Part shown: positions 8,224 to 16,374 of the stretch, in pieces
Layout of the letters: every line of letters starts with the position of its first letter
Numbering within the stretch: position 1 is the stretch's first letter
Origin: Mycobacterium sp. 852002-10029_SCH5224772
Lineage (GTDB): Bacteria; Actinomycetota; Actinomycetes; Mycobacteriales; Mycobacteriaceae
Reading direction: 5' to 3'
Length of the DNA: 64,000 nt
NCBI RefSeq assembly: GCF_001667315.1
Contig: NZ_LZHT01000046.1
Coordinates: 1-64,000, forward strand
Translations under genes and position numbers: made by a program
Notes under the pieces: model-generated
Told to the model about the DNA's origin: nothing
What the model saw: only the letters and a program-made list of their open reading frames with translations
Databases searched by the model: none

Positions 8224-8986
8224 AGGTCCTCGTCGCGGCCCGCTCGACGTCGAGCAACTGCTCGCCGCGTCGTTCCTCGTCGTAGGCCGCGCGCCCGCCG
8301 CGCAGGCCGAACAGGCGTTTGGAGATCAGCAGGTAGATCACCGCGGCGACGTTGATGGTGAAGGTCACCACCCGGGTCATCGTGATGCCCCTGGCCAGGT
8401 CGTAGATCTCCAGCGGCAGGAAGACCGAGGTGGCGATCACCGCGAAGTATTCGCCCCAGCGCTTCAGCAGCCACAGGCCGACGCCTTCGACGACCTCCAG
8501 CAGTGCGTACCCGGCCAGCATCAGGGTCAGCAACGCCAGGGTGGACGGCTTGGCGGCCAGCGCCTTCTCCAGCTCGTGCACGATGGTCACCTGGTCGACC
8601 TTGAAGCCGGCGGCGCGGAAAATCGGCAGGTCCCGGTCGAGGGTGGCCTGAATGGCGCCCCGCGCTCCGCGAAATGTCCACACCGCGTAGGCCGCCAGCA
8701 CAATCACTACCGCACGGAACAACCGTTCCACCGCTAGCGCGCGGATGATGATGGCCTGGCGTAAGGCCTTGCCGCGCATGATCATCGGCGCATCCTCGGC
8801 ATGGCCGCGCCCGTGCGGCGGGCCGACGGTGTATTCGCCGCACCGCAGGCAGCGCCATACCTCGCCCAGCCCGGTGGAGCCGCTCAGCCGTTCGGCGAGC
8901 GCGTGCTCGTCGGGCGCATAGGTGACGTGGCCCGCGAACGCGCAGGTAACCAGCTCCCATCGATTGAGGCCGCGTTCTTTGGGCAT
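8222..8986 (-). CDS. DUF2127 family membrane protein with N-terminal zinc-ribbon-like segment
   Basis: A 254-residue protein. Residues about 1-65 are soluble and contain CLRCGEYTVGPPH, a CxxC pair with nearby Cys and His that may bind metal. Residues about 70-235 carry roughly four hydrophobic helices (for example AVVIVLAAYAVWTF, LALLTLMLAGYALLEVV and VVTFTINVAAVIYLLI), the DUF2127 membrane domain. A charged tail follows. The function of DUF2127 is unknown. No clear ribosome binding site precedes the ATG. It is convergent with the thioesterase. Confidence 0.85.
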   Translation of the reverse strand: MPKERGLNRWELVTCAFAGHVTYAPDEHALAERLSGSTGLGEVWRCLRCGEYTVGPPHGRGHAEDAPMIMRGKALRQAIIIRALAVERLFRAVVIVLAAYAVWTFRGARGAIQATLDRDLPIFRAAGFKVDQVTIVHELEKALAAKPSTLALLTLMLAGYALLEVVEGVGLWLLKRWGEYFAVIATSVFLPLEIYDLARGITMTRVVTFTINVAAVIYLLISKRLFGLRGGRAAYDEERRGEQLLDVERAATRT

Positions 8987-9078
8987 GGCCGATCATCGAC
9001 CGCGGGTGGCCGACCGCGCAAGAGGGCGCGCGTCAGAAGCGCGGCCTTATGCGCCACGACTTTTCGCCTGAGGCGAGG

Positions 9079-9963
9079 CTACCCCGCCGGTGGTGGTTGC
9101 GATCCGCTCAGTGCCGTCGTCTCGTCGGTCAGGTGCTGCCCGATGTCCCGGATCTGCCGCGCGCTCAGCGCGCACAGCGGGTGCACGGCCACCATCAACG
9201 AAACGCGTCGCTGCTCATCGAAGACCGGTGCGGCGATGGTCACCACGGGTTGTTTGCGGCGGCCGGGGTTGTCGTCGGAAAGGAAGCCGATGGTGGTGAA
9301 CTCGACAAGCAGTTGGTCCATGATGTGACGCACCGGCGTCGGCATCTCGCTGCTGTCCAAGGTGCCGACCACCTGGACCGCCTGTGCCAGCGCGGGTGTC
9401 GTCCAGTCGACGTCGAATCCCCGTTCCCGCGTGTGTGCGAGCACCTGTTGCAGGCGCTGCGTGCGGTCGCCATTGCTGCCCGCGCCCCGGCGGATCCAGG
9501 CACGTTGTTCCTCCTCGGTGTCCCAGGCCGCCATCGCGACGCCGAACGGCGGCGCGTACGGGATGCGATCACCCGGAATTCCCGACGGCTGGGTGGCGGG
9601 CTCGCCCTCAAAGGCGGTGACCACCAGGGAATCCCCGAACTTCTCGACTACCGAACAGGCGTAGCCGACTTTGCGGGACAGGCGCAGCGCCGCCGAACGC
9701 GCCCCGTGCGCGAGCGGGCGGGCGGTGTCGGTGCGGGCGGCCACCACCGCGAGCGCGGGCCCCAGGGCAAACGTCTTCGCGATCGGATCGCGACTGGCCC
9801 ACCCACGGTCGCACAACGTTTTGAGGATGGCGTGCGCCGTCGCCTGCGTGAGCTCGAGCTCGCGCACCACGTCGGAGAACCGCAACCGCGCGTTTCCCGA
9901 CCGCGCCAGCAGCTCGACCACATCGAGCACCCGCGCGGTCGGCGCTGACGTCGATCCGCGAAT
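9079..9963 (-). CDS. IclR family transcriptional regulator (start probably ATT at 9963)
   Basis: A regulator with an N-terminal winged helix-turn-helix and an IclR effector domain. The first canonical start, GTG at 9930, has no ribosome binding site and would remove SAPTARVLDVV-type residues normal for the first IclR helix. The frame continues upstream in phase to an ATT at 9963 with GGAGGAG seven bases before it, giving 294 residues; the next in-frame codon of note upstream is a stop. I therefore prefer the non-standard ATT start, while the GTG (283 residues) stays possible. It is divergent from the ADH operon, whose repeats at 10001-10034 are its likely operator. The ligand is unknown. Confidence 0.82.
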   Translation of the reverse strand: MRGSTSAPTARVLDVVELLARSGNARLRFSDVVRELELTQATAHAILKTLCDRGWASRDPIAKTFALGPALAVVAARTDTARPLAHGARSAALRLSRKVGYACSVVEKFGDSLVVTAFEGEPATQPSGIPGDRIPYAPPFGVAMAAWDTEEEQRAWIRRGAGSNGDRTQRLQQVLAHTRERGFDVDWTTPALAQAVQVVGTLDSSEMPTPVRHIMDQLLVEFTTIGFLSDDNPGRRKQPVVTIAAPVFDEQRRVSLMVAVHPLCALSARQIRDIGQHLTDETTALSGSQPPPAG

Positions 9964-10000
9964 CGCTTGACTCCTCCACTACGAGATTTCTACAGTTGTA

Positions 10001-10034
10001 CGAACATTCGAGATCCTATATCGACTATTCGAGA
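10001..10034. promoter_or_regulatory. candidate IclR operator upstream of ADH operon
   Basis: The octamer ATTCGAGA occurs twice in the same orientation (10006-10013 and 10027-10034), 21 bases apart, about two helical turns. The first copy overlaps an inverted repeat CGAA-N2-TTCG (10001-10010). The site sits just before the ADH start at 10046 and after the divergent IclR start. Confidence 0.45.
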
Positions 10035-10045
10035 AAGTAAGCCAT

Positions 10046-11098
10046 TTGCGCGCGGTGGTGTTGCGACACGGTCGGCTGCAGGTCCGCGAGACGCCGGATC
10101 CGAAGCCCGGCCAGGGTGAGTTGTTGTTGCGCACGTTGAGCACCGCGATCTGCGCGTCCGACGTGCACTTCATGGACCACCCCGAGCTTGCCATCGACGA
10201 CCCGACGGGCCGCTCGCTGTACGACACCGAGCGCGACCTCGTGCTCGGTCACGAATTCGTGGGTGAGGTCATCGGGCACGGACCCGGCTGCACCGACCAG
10301 TTCGCCGTCGGAACGCGCGTGACCGCCATGCCGGTGCGGCTGGTCGACGGCGGGGCCGGCGGAATGCGCATCATCGGTCAACACCCCGAAGCCCAAGGCA
10401 GTTTCGGTGAGCTGCTGGTGGTTTCGGAGGTGGCGGCCAAGCCGATCCCCGGTGACGTGTCCAGCGACGCCGTCGCGTTGACCGACGCGTTCGCCGTCGG
10501 CGAGTTCTACGTGCGGTCAGCGCGGCTGCAACAGGGAGAGGTCGCCGTCGTCATCGGCGCGGGGGCGATCGGGCTTTCGGCCGTCGCCGCCCTGGTCAGC
10601 CGCGGCATCGAGCCCATCATCGTGGCGGACTACAAATCCGACCGGCGCGAACTGGCCCGCGACCGTTTCGGCGCGCATGTCGTGGTCGACCCAGGCGAGA
10701 AGTCCCCGTTCGAGGCGTTCAACGACGTTCGCGCGCAGCGCGGATTGCCCGGGCCCGCCGTGGTCTTCGAATGCGTCGGCGCGCCCGGGCTGATCCAGAA
10801 GTTGGTCGAGTCCGCCGAGATGGGTACTCGAATCTATTGTGCGGGAGGCTGGTACACCGGCGACACCCTCGACATCACCACCGCCACCCGCCAAGGGGTG
10901 ACCATCCAGTTCGGCGGCGGGCCGCATCCGCAGGACTGGTACGGCACCCTCGACGCGATCGCGTCGGGGCGGCTGGACCCGCTACCGAGCGTCGGTAAGA
11001 CCATCGGCCTCGACGAGGTGCCCGACGCCCTCGAGCTGGCTCGCAGGTCCGACGGTCCGCCCCGGATCATCGTCCGTCCGAACGGAGATCGCTCATGA
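10046..11098 (+). CDS. zinc-dependent alcohol dehydrogenase (MDR superfamily)
   Basis: A 350-residue medium-chain dehydrogenase. Catalytic zinc ligands appear as Cys36 (AICASDVHF) and GHE at 68-70; the NAD(P)-binding motif GAGAIG is at 171-176. The lobe that usually carries four cysteines for structural zinc is replaced by a Gly-rich stretch without cysteine, so this enzyme probably has only the catalytic zinc. The start is a TTG at 10046 with a weak site. The stop overlaps the next ATG (ATGA), so it is translationally coupled to the SnoaL-like gene. Likely controlled by the divergent IclR. The substrate is unknown. Confidence 0.9.
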   Translation: MRAVVLRHGRLQVRETPDPKPGQGELLLRTLSTAICASDVHFMDHPELAIDDPTGRSLYDTERDLVLGHEFVGEVIGHGPGCTDQFAVGTRVTAMPVRLVDGGAGGMRIIGQHPEAQGSFGELLVVSEVAAKPIPGDVSSDAVALTDAFAVGEFYVRSARLQQGEVAVVIGAGAIGLSAVAALVSRGIEPIIVADYKSDRRELARDRFGAHVVVDPGEKSPFEAFNDVRAQRGLPGPAVVFECVGAPGLIQKLVESAEMGTRIYCAGGWYTGDTLDITTATRQGVTIQFGGGPHPQDWYGTLDAIASGRLDPLPSVGKTIGLDEVPDALELARRSDGPPRIIVRPNGDRS

Positions 11099-11505
11099 GC
11101 GAAAGAGATGACCGGCAAGACATTTCGGACCTGCTGGTGCGTTATGCCACCGGGATCGACCGGCGCGACTGGCCGCTGTTTCGCACGGTGTTCACCGATG
11201 ACTGCGAACTCGACTATGGCGAGATCGGCCGCTGGCGGGGTGTGGACGAAGTCACCGACTTCATGGACAAGACGCACGCGATGGCGGGTCATACCCTGCA
11301 TCGGCTATCCAACCAGGTCATCGCTGTCGACGGCGACAAAGCTTCTGCCCGAACCTATGTCGACGCGGTGATCATGTTTGGTGACAACCAAGCCGGCGTA
11401 AACGCGTGGGGCTTCTACGACGACGAGATCGTGCGGACCGCCGCTGGCTGGCGCATTGCGCAACGCCGGTTCACCCAGGTGCGCGTCGCCACCTTCGGTC
11501 AATAA
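11095..11505 (+). CDS. SnoaL/NTF2-like family protein
   Basis: A 136-residue cone-shaped alpha+beta fold of the SnoaL_4 type, with IDRRDWPLFRTVFTDDCELDYG at the N-terminus and GWRIAQRRF at the end. Members include hydratases, isomerases and ring-hydroxylation helper subunits. It overlaps the ADH stop by four bases and is 18 bases before the next SDR, so all three form one operon. A dehydratase or isomerase step between two dehydrogenases is a reasonable but unproven guess. Confidence 0.85.
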   Translation: MSERDDRQDISDLLVRYATGIDRRDWPLFRTVFTDDCELDYGEIGRWRGVDEVTDFMDKTHAMAGHTLHRLSNQVIAVDGDKASARTYVDAVIMFGDNQAGVNAWGFYDDEIVRTAAGWRIAQRRFTQVRVATFGQ

Positions 11506-11523
11506 GGGAGCGGGAGTAGTCAC

Positions 11524-12336
11524 ATGACGTTCGCGACGAAGTACGGGCCGTGGGCGCTGGTGGCCGGCGCGTCCGATGGCGTGGGTGCGGCGTTCGCCGA
11601 AGAACTGGCCGAACGCGGCGTCAACGTTGTTCTCCTCGCCCGCCGCCAAAGCGTTCTCGACCGCGTCGCGGCCGGGATCGAGAACAAGACGTCGGCGCAA
11701 ACCCGCACTGTCGCCATCGATCTCGCGCAGCCGGGCGCCGCGTCGGCGATCGCCGCCGCCACCGCTGACCTGGAGATCGGAATGCTCGTCTACTGCGCGG
11801 GTGCCGACCCGAACTTCACACCGTTTCTTGCCAATTCGATCGAGGCCGCCGAGACGATGGTCCAACGCAACTGCATGGTGCCCATGCAGCTGTGCCACCA
11901 CTTCGCGCCCGCGATGGTGGAGCGGGGCAGCGGCGGCATCGTCCTCTTCGGTTCCGGTGCGGGATTGGCCGGTGGGCCCAACATGGTCGCCTACGGCGCC
12001 TCCAAGGCTTTCGACATGGTCTTCGCCGAGGCGTTGTGGTCCGAACTGCACGGCAAGGGCGTCGACGTGTTGGGCCTCATCCTGGGCAAGACCAATACAC
12101 CCGCCCTGCGCGCGCTCGAATACAGCCGCGGCCAGCTCGGCTCGCCCGACGAGGCGCCGTCGGACGCGGTGGCCGTGTCCGACGTCATCGCCGAGGCCTT
12201 CGATAACCTGGGCAACGGCCCGACCTTGATGGTCGGCGACACCATGCGCGCCGCCGCGCAGCTACTCGCGTCGCTGAGCCGCAACCAGGCCGTCGAGCTC
12301 TTCGCCCAGGCCGCCGCCGCGGCCATGGGCCCCTAG
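11524..12336 (+). CDS. SDR family oxidoreductase
   Basis: A 270-residue SDR with AGASDGVG at 14-21, Ser144 and YGASK (Tyr157, Lys161). NNAG is replaced by YCAGADPN. The third gene of the IclR-linked operon, preceded by GGGAG. The C-terminus is Ala-rich and lacks the usual short-chain lid motif, so substrate choice cannot be guessed. Confidence 0.9.
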   Translation: MTFATKYGPWALVAGASDGVGAAFAEELAERGVNVVLLARRQSVLDRVAAGIENKTSAQTRTVAIDLAQPGAASAIAAATADLEIGMLVYCAGADPNFTPFLANSIEAAETMVQRNCMVPMQLCHHFAPAMVERGSGGIVLFGSGAGLAGGPNMVAYGASKAFDMVFAEALWSELHGKGVDVLGLILGKTNTPALRALEYSRGQLGSPDEAPSDAVAVSDVIAEAFDNLGNGPTLMVGDTMRAAAQLLASLSRNQAVELFAQAAAAAMGP

Positions 12337-12352
12337 GACAGCGGGGGGCCTA

Positions 12353-12378
12353 GCGGGGGTCTCGCGGGGTCTCGCGGG
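12353..12378. repeat. short tandem repeat, unit GCGGGGTCTC
   Basis: Two and a half imperfect copies of a ten-base unit lie just after the SDR stop in the 290-base gap before the antiporter. It may be a run-off of a GC-rich terminator or simple slippage. The rest of the gap holds only the promoter candidate at 12524-12553. Confidence 0.4.
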
Positions 12379-12523
12379 AACCCGAGCCGTTCGCTGCGCG
12401 TCGTACTACTCGTGGCGAGGTTTGCCAAAGTTGGAAATCAGGTCACCCTAACTTCTACTCACATGGCTCACTGGTCAGCAAATATAGGCTCGGGCACATC
12501 GCGGACTTTGCCCACCCACCGCG

Positions 12524-12553
12524 TTGCTGAGGGGTGTGGGGCACGCGTAGCTT
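12524..12553 (+). promoter_or_regulatory. candidate promoter of antiporter gene
   Basis: TTGCTG (12524-12529), an 18-base spacer and TAGCTT (12548-12553) lie about 75 bases before the antiporter start. This would give a 5' leader of roughly 65 bases. I see no recognised riboswitch fold in that leader. Confidence 0.4.
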
Positions 12554-12626
12554 GGGTACTCAGTTCGCCACGGCAACCGAGCCGAAGTACCCACCACCCG
12601 ATCGCCGCTCCCCGCGAAGGATGACG

Positions 12627-13913
12627 ATGCTCGCCGTAGACAGGCCCGCTGCCGACGTCACGATGACGGCGCAGTGGCGGCGCCGCACCCTGACCCGTTC
12701 GGGGTTGATCACCGGCGCATTCGTCGCCCCGGCCGTAGTCATCCGGATCGCCGGTCTGCATGTCGGCGCGGTGGCCGCCCTGCTGATCTTCGGGGCCGCG
12801 GTGGTGGCGGCCAGCTTCTTGCTGGCGTGGGCCGCGGAGGCCGCCCAGATCGATGTGTCCGGTGGCCTGGCGACGGCGCTGCTCGCATTGATCGCGGTCC
12901 TGCCCGAATACGCCGTCGACCTGTACTACGCGTACGTGTCCGGCCACAACACCGAATACACGCAGTACGCCGCGGCCAACATGACCGGATCCAACCGGCT
13001 GCTGATGGGCCTCGGCTGGCCCGTCGTCGTGCTAGTCAGCATCCTGGTGGCGCGCAAGTCGGGATCGGCGAAACCCACCGGTTTGACACTGGAGCCAGCA
13101 AACCGCGTCGAGCTGGGATTCCTGTTGATCGCGGGCATCATCGCGTTCGCGGTACCGGCCAGCGGCGAGATCCATTTCGGGCTCGGGCTGGCGTTGCTGG
13201 CCTGGTTCGGGTTCTACCTGTACAAGATCGGCCACGGCGAAGTCGAAGAGCCCGATCTGGTTGGCACCGCCGCCGCGTTGGGCGAACTGCCCGATGCCCG
13301 CCGGCGCATTGCCGTGGTCGGCCTCTTCGTTGCCTCAGGCGCGGTGATTCTGCTGTGCGCCAAGCCGTTTGCCGACAACTTGGTGGCCGCGGGTACCGAA
13401 CTGGGCGTCGACCGATTCCTGCTCGTTCAGTGGCTGGCCCCGCTGGCCTCCGAAGCGCCCGAGTTCATCATCGCGACCATTTTCGCCACCCGCGGCAAGG
13501 GCACGGCGGCCATCGCCACGCTGATCTCCTCCAAGGTCAACCAGTGGACCCTGCTGATCGGGTCGTTGCCGATCGCCCACCTGCTCGGTGGCGGCGGGTT
13601 CTCCCTGTACCTCGACTCCCGCCAGGTGGAGGAGATGCTGCTCACCGCGACCCAGACGATGATGGGCGTGGCGCTGATCCTGGGACTGCGTTTCCACCGG
13701 GGCGCGGCGTTGGCGCTGTTGGGATTGTTCATCGTGCAGTTCCCGATCGTCTCGACGCAGGGCCGGCTGCTGCTCTGCGGTGTCTACACGGCGGTGGCCA
13801 TCGTCGCGCTGATCCACTATCGGCGCCACCTGGCCGCTACCGTCCGGGCGCCGTTCTTCGGGACGGCCGTCCGCCATACCGGTCACCCGTTACATCCGGT
13901 GCCGGACCCGTAA
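12627..13913 (+). CDS. sodium/calcium exchanger-type cation antiporter
   Basis: A 428-residue integral membrane protein with about ten hydrophobic helices in two inverted halves. Each half has the acidic signature of the CaCA family: VLPEY at about 91-95 and SEAPEF at about 275-280, where Pro-Glu pairs coordinate the cation. It should exchange Na+ or H+ for Ca2+ or a similar ion across the inner membrane. The ATG at 12627 has GAAGG at good spacing; the ATG six bases earlier touches that site. It stands alone. Which ion it carries cannot be read from sequence. Confidence 0.85.
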   Translation: MLAVDRPAADVTMTAQWRRRTLTRSGLITGAFVAPAVVIRIAGLHVGAVAALLIFGAAVVAASFLLAWAAEAAQIDVSGGLATALLALIAVLPEYAVDLYYAYVSGHNTEYTQYAAANMTGSNRLLMGLGWPVVVLVSILVARKSGSAKPTGLTLEPANRVELGFLLIAGIIAFAVPASGEIHFGLGLALLAWFGFYLYKIGHGEVEEPDLVGTAAALGELPDARRRIAVVGLFVASGAVILLCAKPFADNLVAAGTELGVDRFLLVQWLAPLASEAPEFIIATIFATRGKGTAAIATLISSKVNQWTLLIGSLPIAHLLGGGGFSLYLDSRQVEEMLLTATQTMMGVALILGLRFHRGAALALLGLFIVQFPIVSTQGRLLLCGVYTAVAIVALIHYRRHLAATVRAPFFGTAVRHTGHPLHPVPDP

Positions 13914-13947
13914 CGCCCCACGATCAAGCACCGTATACGGTCCACGT

Positions 13948-14799
13948 ATGAATCGAGTGTCCGTAATCACCGGCGGCGCGGGTGGGATGGGGCTGGCCAC
14001 CGCGAAAATCGTCGGCCGCGACCACACCGTGGTGCTCTGCGACGTCCGACAAGACCGGCTGACGTCCGCTGCCACCACCCTGCACGAGCTCGGGATCACT
14101 CCCACGGTCGTGAACTGTGACGTCACCGACCGGCGAGCCGTCGCCGACCTGCTCGGCACCGCCACGGACCTCGGGACCCTCGCCTCCGTCATCCACACCG
14201 CGGGGGTCAGCCCGAGCATGGGCCCCGCCGACTACGTCATGCGGACCAACGCGGTCGGCACCGTCAACGTCGACGAGGAGTTCTACGCGCGCGCCGGCGA
14301 GGGCACGGTGATCGTCAACGTGGCCTCGATGGCGGCGCACATGTTGCCCGCGGAAATCATTCCCACTAGCCAATTTCCGCTGGCGCTCGACGACGGCCCC
14401 GACACTGATGCCTTCATGGACGCCATGATGGCGGCGTGCAACATCGCTCCCGAAGAGGCGCGCTCCGGTCTCGCCTACGCCCTGAGCAAGAGCTTCGTGA
14501 AGTGGTACAGCCAGTCGCAGGCGGAGCGCTTCAACGCGCGCGGTCTGCGCATCGTCTCGGTCTCCCCGGGGTCGATCGACACCGAGATGGGCCGGCTCGA
14601 GGAGCAGGCGGGAGCCGGCGCGATGGTGGCCGACGCCGCCGTGCCGCGGTGGGGCAAGCCGGAGGAAATGGCGGAGCTGCTCGCCTTCTGCGCCAGCGAC
14701 AAAGCCGGCTATCTCACCGGCACCGACATCCTCAACGACGGCGGCGTGATCGCCTCGATCACCGAGCGGGCCAGGGTCGCCGCGGCCAGCTCAGCCTGA
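13948..14799 (+). CDS. SDR family oxidoreductase
   Basis: A 283-residue SDR: TGGAGGMG at 8-15, the HTAG variant of the NNAG motif near 83-86, Ser127 and YALSK (Tyr177, Lys181), ending with a typical GTDILNDGG strand. It carries an extra segment between Ser127 and the Tyr (about 45 residues against the usual 13), which suggests a bulky-substrate lid. A TATACG box (13934-13939) lies eight bases before the ATG, so the mRNA may be leaderless. The last nine bases overlap the convergent monooxygenase gene. Confidence 0.9.
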   Translation: MNRVSVITGGAGGMGLATAKIVGRDHTVVLCDVRQDRLTSAATTLHELGITPTVVNCDVTDRRAVADLLGTATDLGTLASVIHTAGVSPSMGPADYVMRTNAVGTVNVDEEFYARAGEGTVIVNVASMAAHMLPAEIIPTSQFPLALDDGPDTDAFMDAMMAACNIAPEEARSGLAYALSKSFVKWYSQSQAERFNARGLRIVSVSPGSIDTEMGRLEEQAGAGAMVADAAVPRWGKPEEMAELLAFCASDKAGYLTGTDILNDGGVIASITERARVAAASSA

Positions 14800-16374
14800 A
14801 GATAAATGCGCACATCGTGTTTCACCATCGACCGACGTCGCGTCATCCCGCGATGGCGCGGACCTGCGGTGCATCCATTCTCGGCGTCGTAGCCGCCACG
14901 TCCGCCGCGCGTATTCCAGCTCCGTGTAGGGCCATTGCGTGACGATCCGACCGGTGGGCGAGCGGAAGTAGCTGTCGCACTGCGTCCAGATGGTGCGTTC
15001 CAGGTCCGCGGAAAGTCGGTCGTTGAACCGCCTTTCGGCCTCGGGACGCACATCGAGATATCCGCCTCGACGCGCCAGCCGGCTCGCCGCGCTGGCGACC
15101 AGGCGCGCCCCGGCCTCGAGGATGTAGACGATCGAGTTGCCGCCCTGGTTCGTGTTGGGGCCGTACAGCATGAAGAAGTTCGGGAACCCGCTGACCGCCA
15201 CGCCCAGGTAGGCGCTCGGATCGTCACCCCAGTGGTCATGCAGGCGACGCCCACCAACGCCGATGACCTCGATGCCGGACAGGTAGCGCGACGTCTCGAA
15301 GCCGGTGGCCAGCACAACCATGTCGGTGTCGATGTCGCGCCCAGACATGGTGATCACCGACGCCTCCTCGATGCGCGCGATGGGCTCGGTGACCAACTCG
15401 ACGTTGTCGCGCTGCAGCGCCCGGTAATAGTCGTCGCCCAACAAGACTCGCTTACACCGGAACGGGTAGTCGGGTGTCAGCGCCCGGCGTAGCGGCTCGT
15501 CGTCGACGGTGCGATCCAGAAACGACGTCGCGATCTGCGTGCGCGCGGTGACCACGGGGTCGTCGGCGAAGGTCGCGGTGTTGTCGTGCTGAAATTTCCA
15601 GATCTGCCAGCGGGTGCGCCGCAGCGCGACCGGGCTGCGCCTGAATCGGGCCAATTCGGTTGCGCTGTAAGGACGGTCATCCTTGGGCACCATCCAGGGC
15701 GGCGTGCGCTGGAAGACCGTGACGCGACCGGCGGTCTTCGCCAGTTGGGGCACCACCTGGACCCCGCTGGCGCCGGTCCCGATCACCGCGACGTTGCGGC
15801 CCGCGAGATCGAGTTGATGATCCCACTGCGCGGTATGCAGGACCGGGCCGGTGAACCGGGTCAGGCCGTCGATGTCGGGCAGCCGAGCGGAACCGAACAG
15901 CCCGATCGCGCACACGACGACATCGGCGGTCAACGTCGCGGAATTACCGTTGCGGTCCAACCGGCATTCCCAGGCACGGGCGTGCTGATTCCAGCGCAGG
16001 GTGCGCACCGTGGTGTCGAGCATGAGGTGGCGACGCAGATCGAATTCGTCGGCCACCGATTCGAGGTAGGCGAGGATCTCGGGTTGCCGGGCGTAGGTGC
16101 GGCTCCAGGATCTGTTGGGCGCGAACGAGAACGAGTACAGATGGCTTTGAATGTCGCAGGCCGCGCCGGGATAGGTATTGCGTCGCCAGGTACCGCCGAC
16201 ACCGTCGGCGGCCTCGACGATCACCAGGTCGTCGACGCCGGCGCGCCGAAGCGCGACCGCGGCTCCCAGACCACCGAAGCCCGCGCCGATGATCGCCACC
16301 TTCGGCGACCGCCGCCGCGTCGCCGCCCGCACGCGCCCAATGGCATAGAGCCACTCGGCTTTTCGGCTTGTCAC
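14791..16374 (-). CDS. flavin-containing monooxygenase, Baeyer-Villiger type
   Basis: A 527-residue two-dinucleotide-binding flavoprotein. The FAD motif GAGFGG is at 30-35, the NADPH motif GTGASG lies mid-protein, and the Baeyer-Villiger fingerprint FxGxxxHTxxW is present (FTGPVLHTAQW). Such enzymes insert oxygen next to a ketone using NADPH and O2. The GTG start at 16374 overlaps the stop of the preceding monooxygenase remnant (GTGA), so the two were a coupled operon. In-frame sequence further upstream is only the shadow of that gene. The ketone substrate is unknown. Confidence 0.88.
   Translation of the reverse strand: MTSRKAEWLYAIGRVRAATRRRSPKVAIIGAGFGGLGAAVALRRAGVDDLVIVEAADGVGGTWRRNTYPGAACDIQSHLYSFSFAPNRSWSRTYARQPEILAYLESVADEFDLRRHLMLDTTVRTLRWNQHARAWECRLDRNGNSATLTADVVVCAIGLFGSARLPDIDGLTRFTGPVLHTAQWDHQLDLAGRNVAVIGTGASGVQVVPQLAKTAGRVTVFQRTPPWMVPKDDRPYSATELARFRRSPVALRRTRWQIWKFQHDNTATFADDPVVTARTQIATSFLDRTVDDEPLRRALTPDYPFRCKRVLLGDDYYRALQRDNVELVTEPIARIEEASVITMSGRDIDTDMVVLATGFETSRYLSGIEVIGVGGRRLHDHWGDDPSAYLGVAVSGFPNFFMLYGPNTNQGGNSIVYILEAGARLVASAASRLARRGGYLDVRPEAERRFNDRLSADLERTIWTQCDSYFRSPTGRIVTQWPYTELEYARRTWRLRRREWMHRRSAPSRDDATSVDGETRCAHLSSG

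Noticed and set aside
12353..12378. CRISPR or VNTR array
   Set aside because: Only about two and a half ten-base units without spacers.
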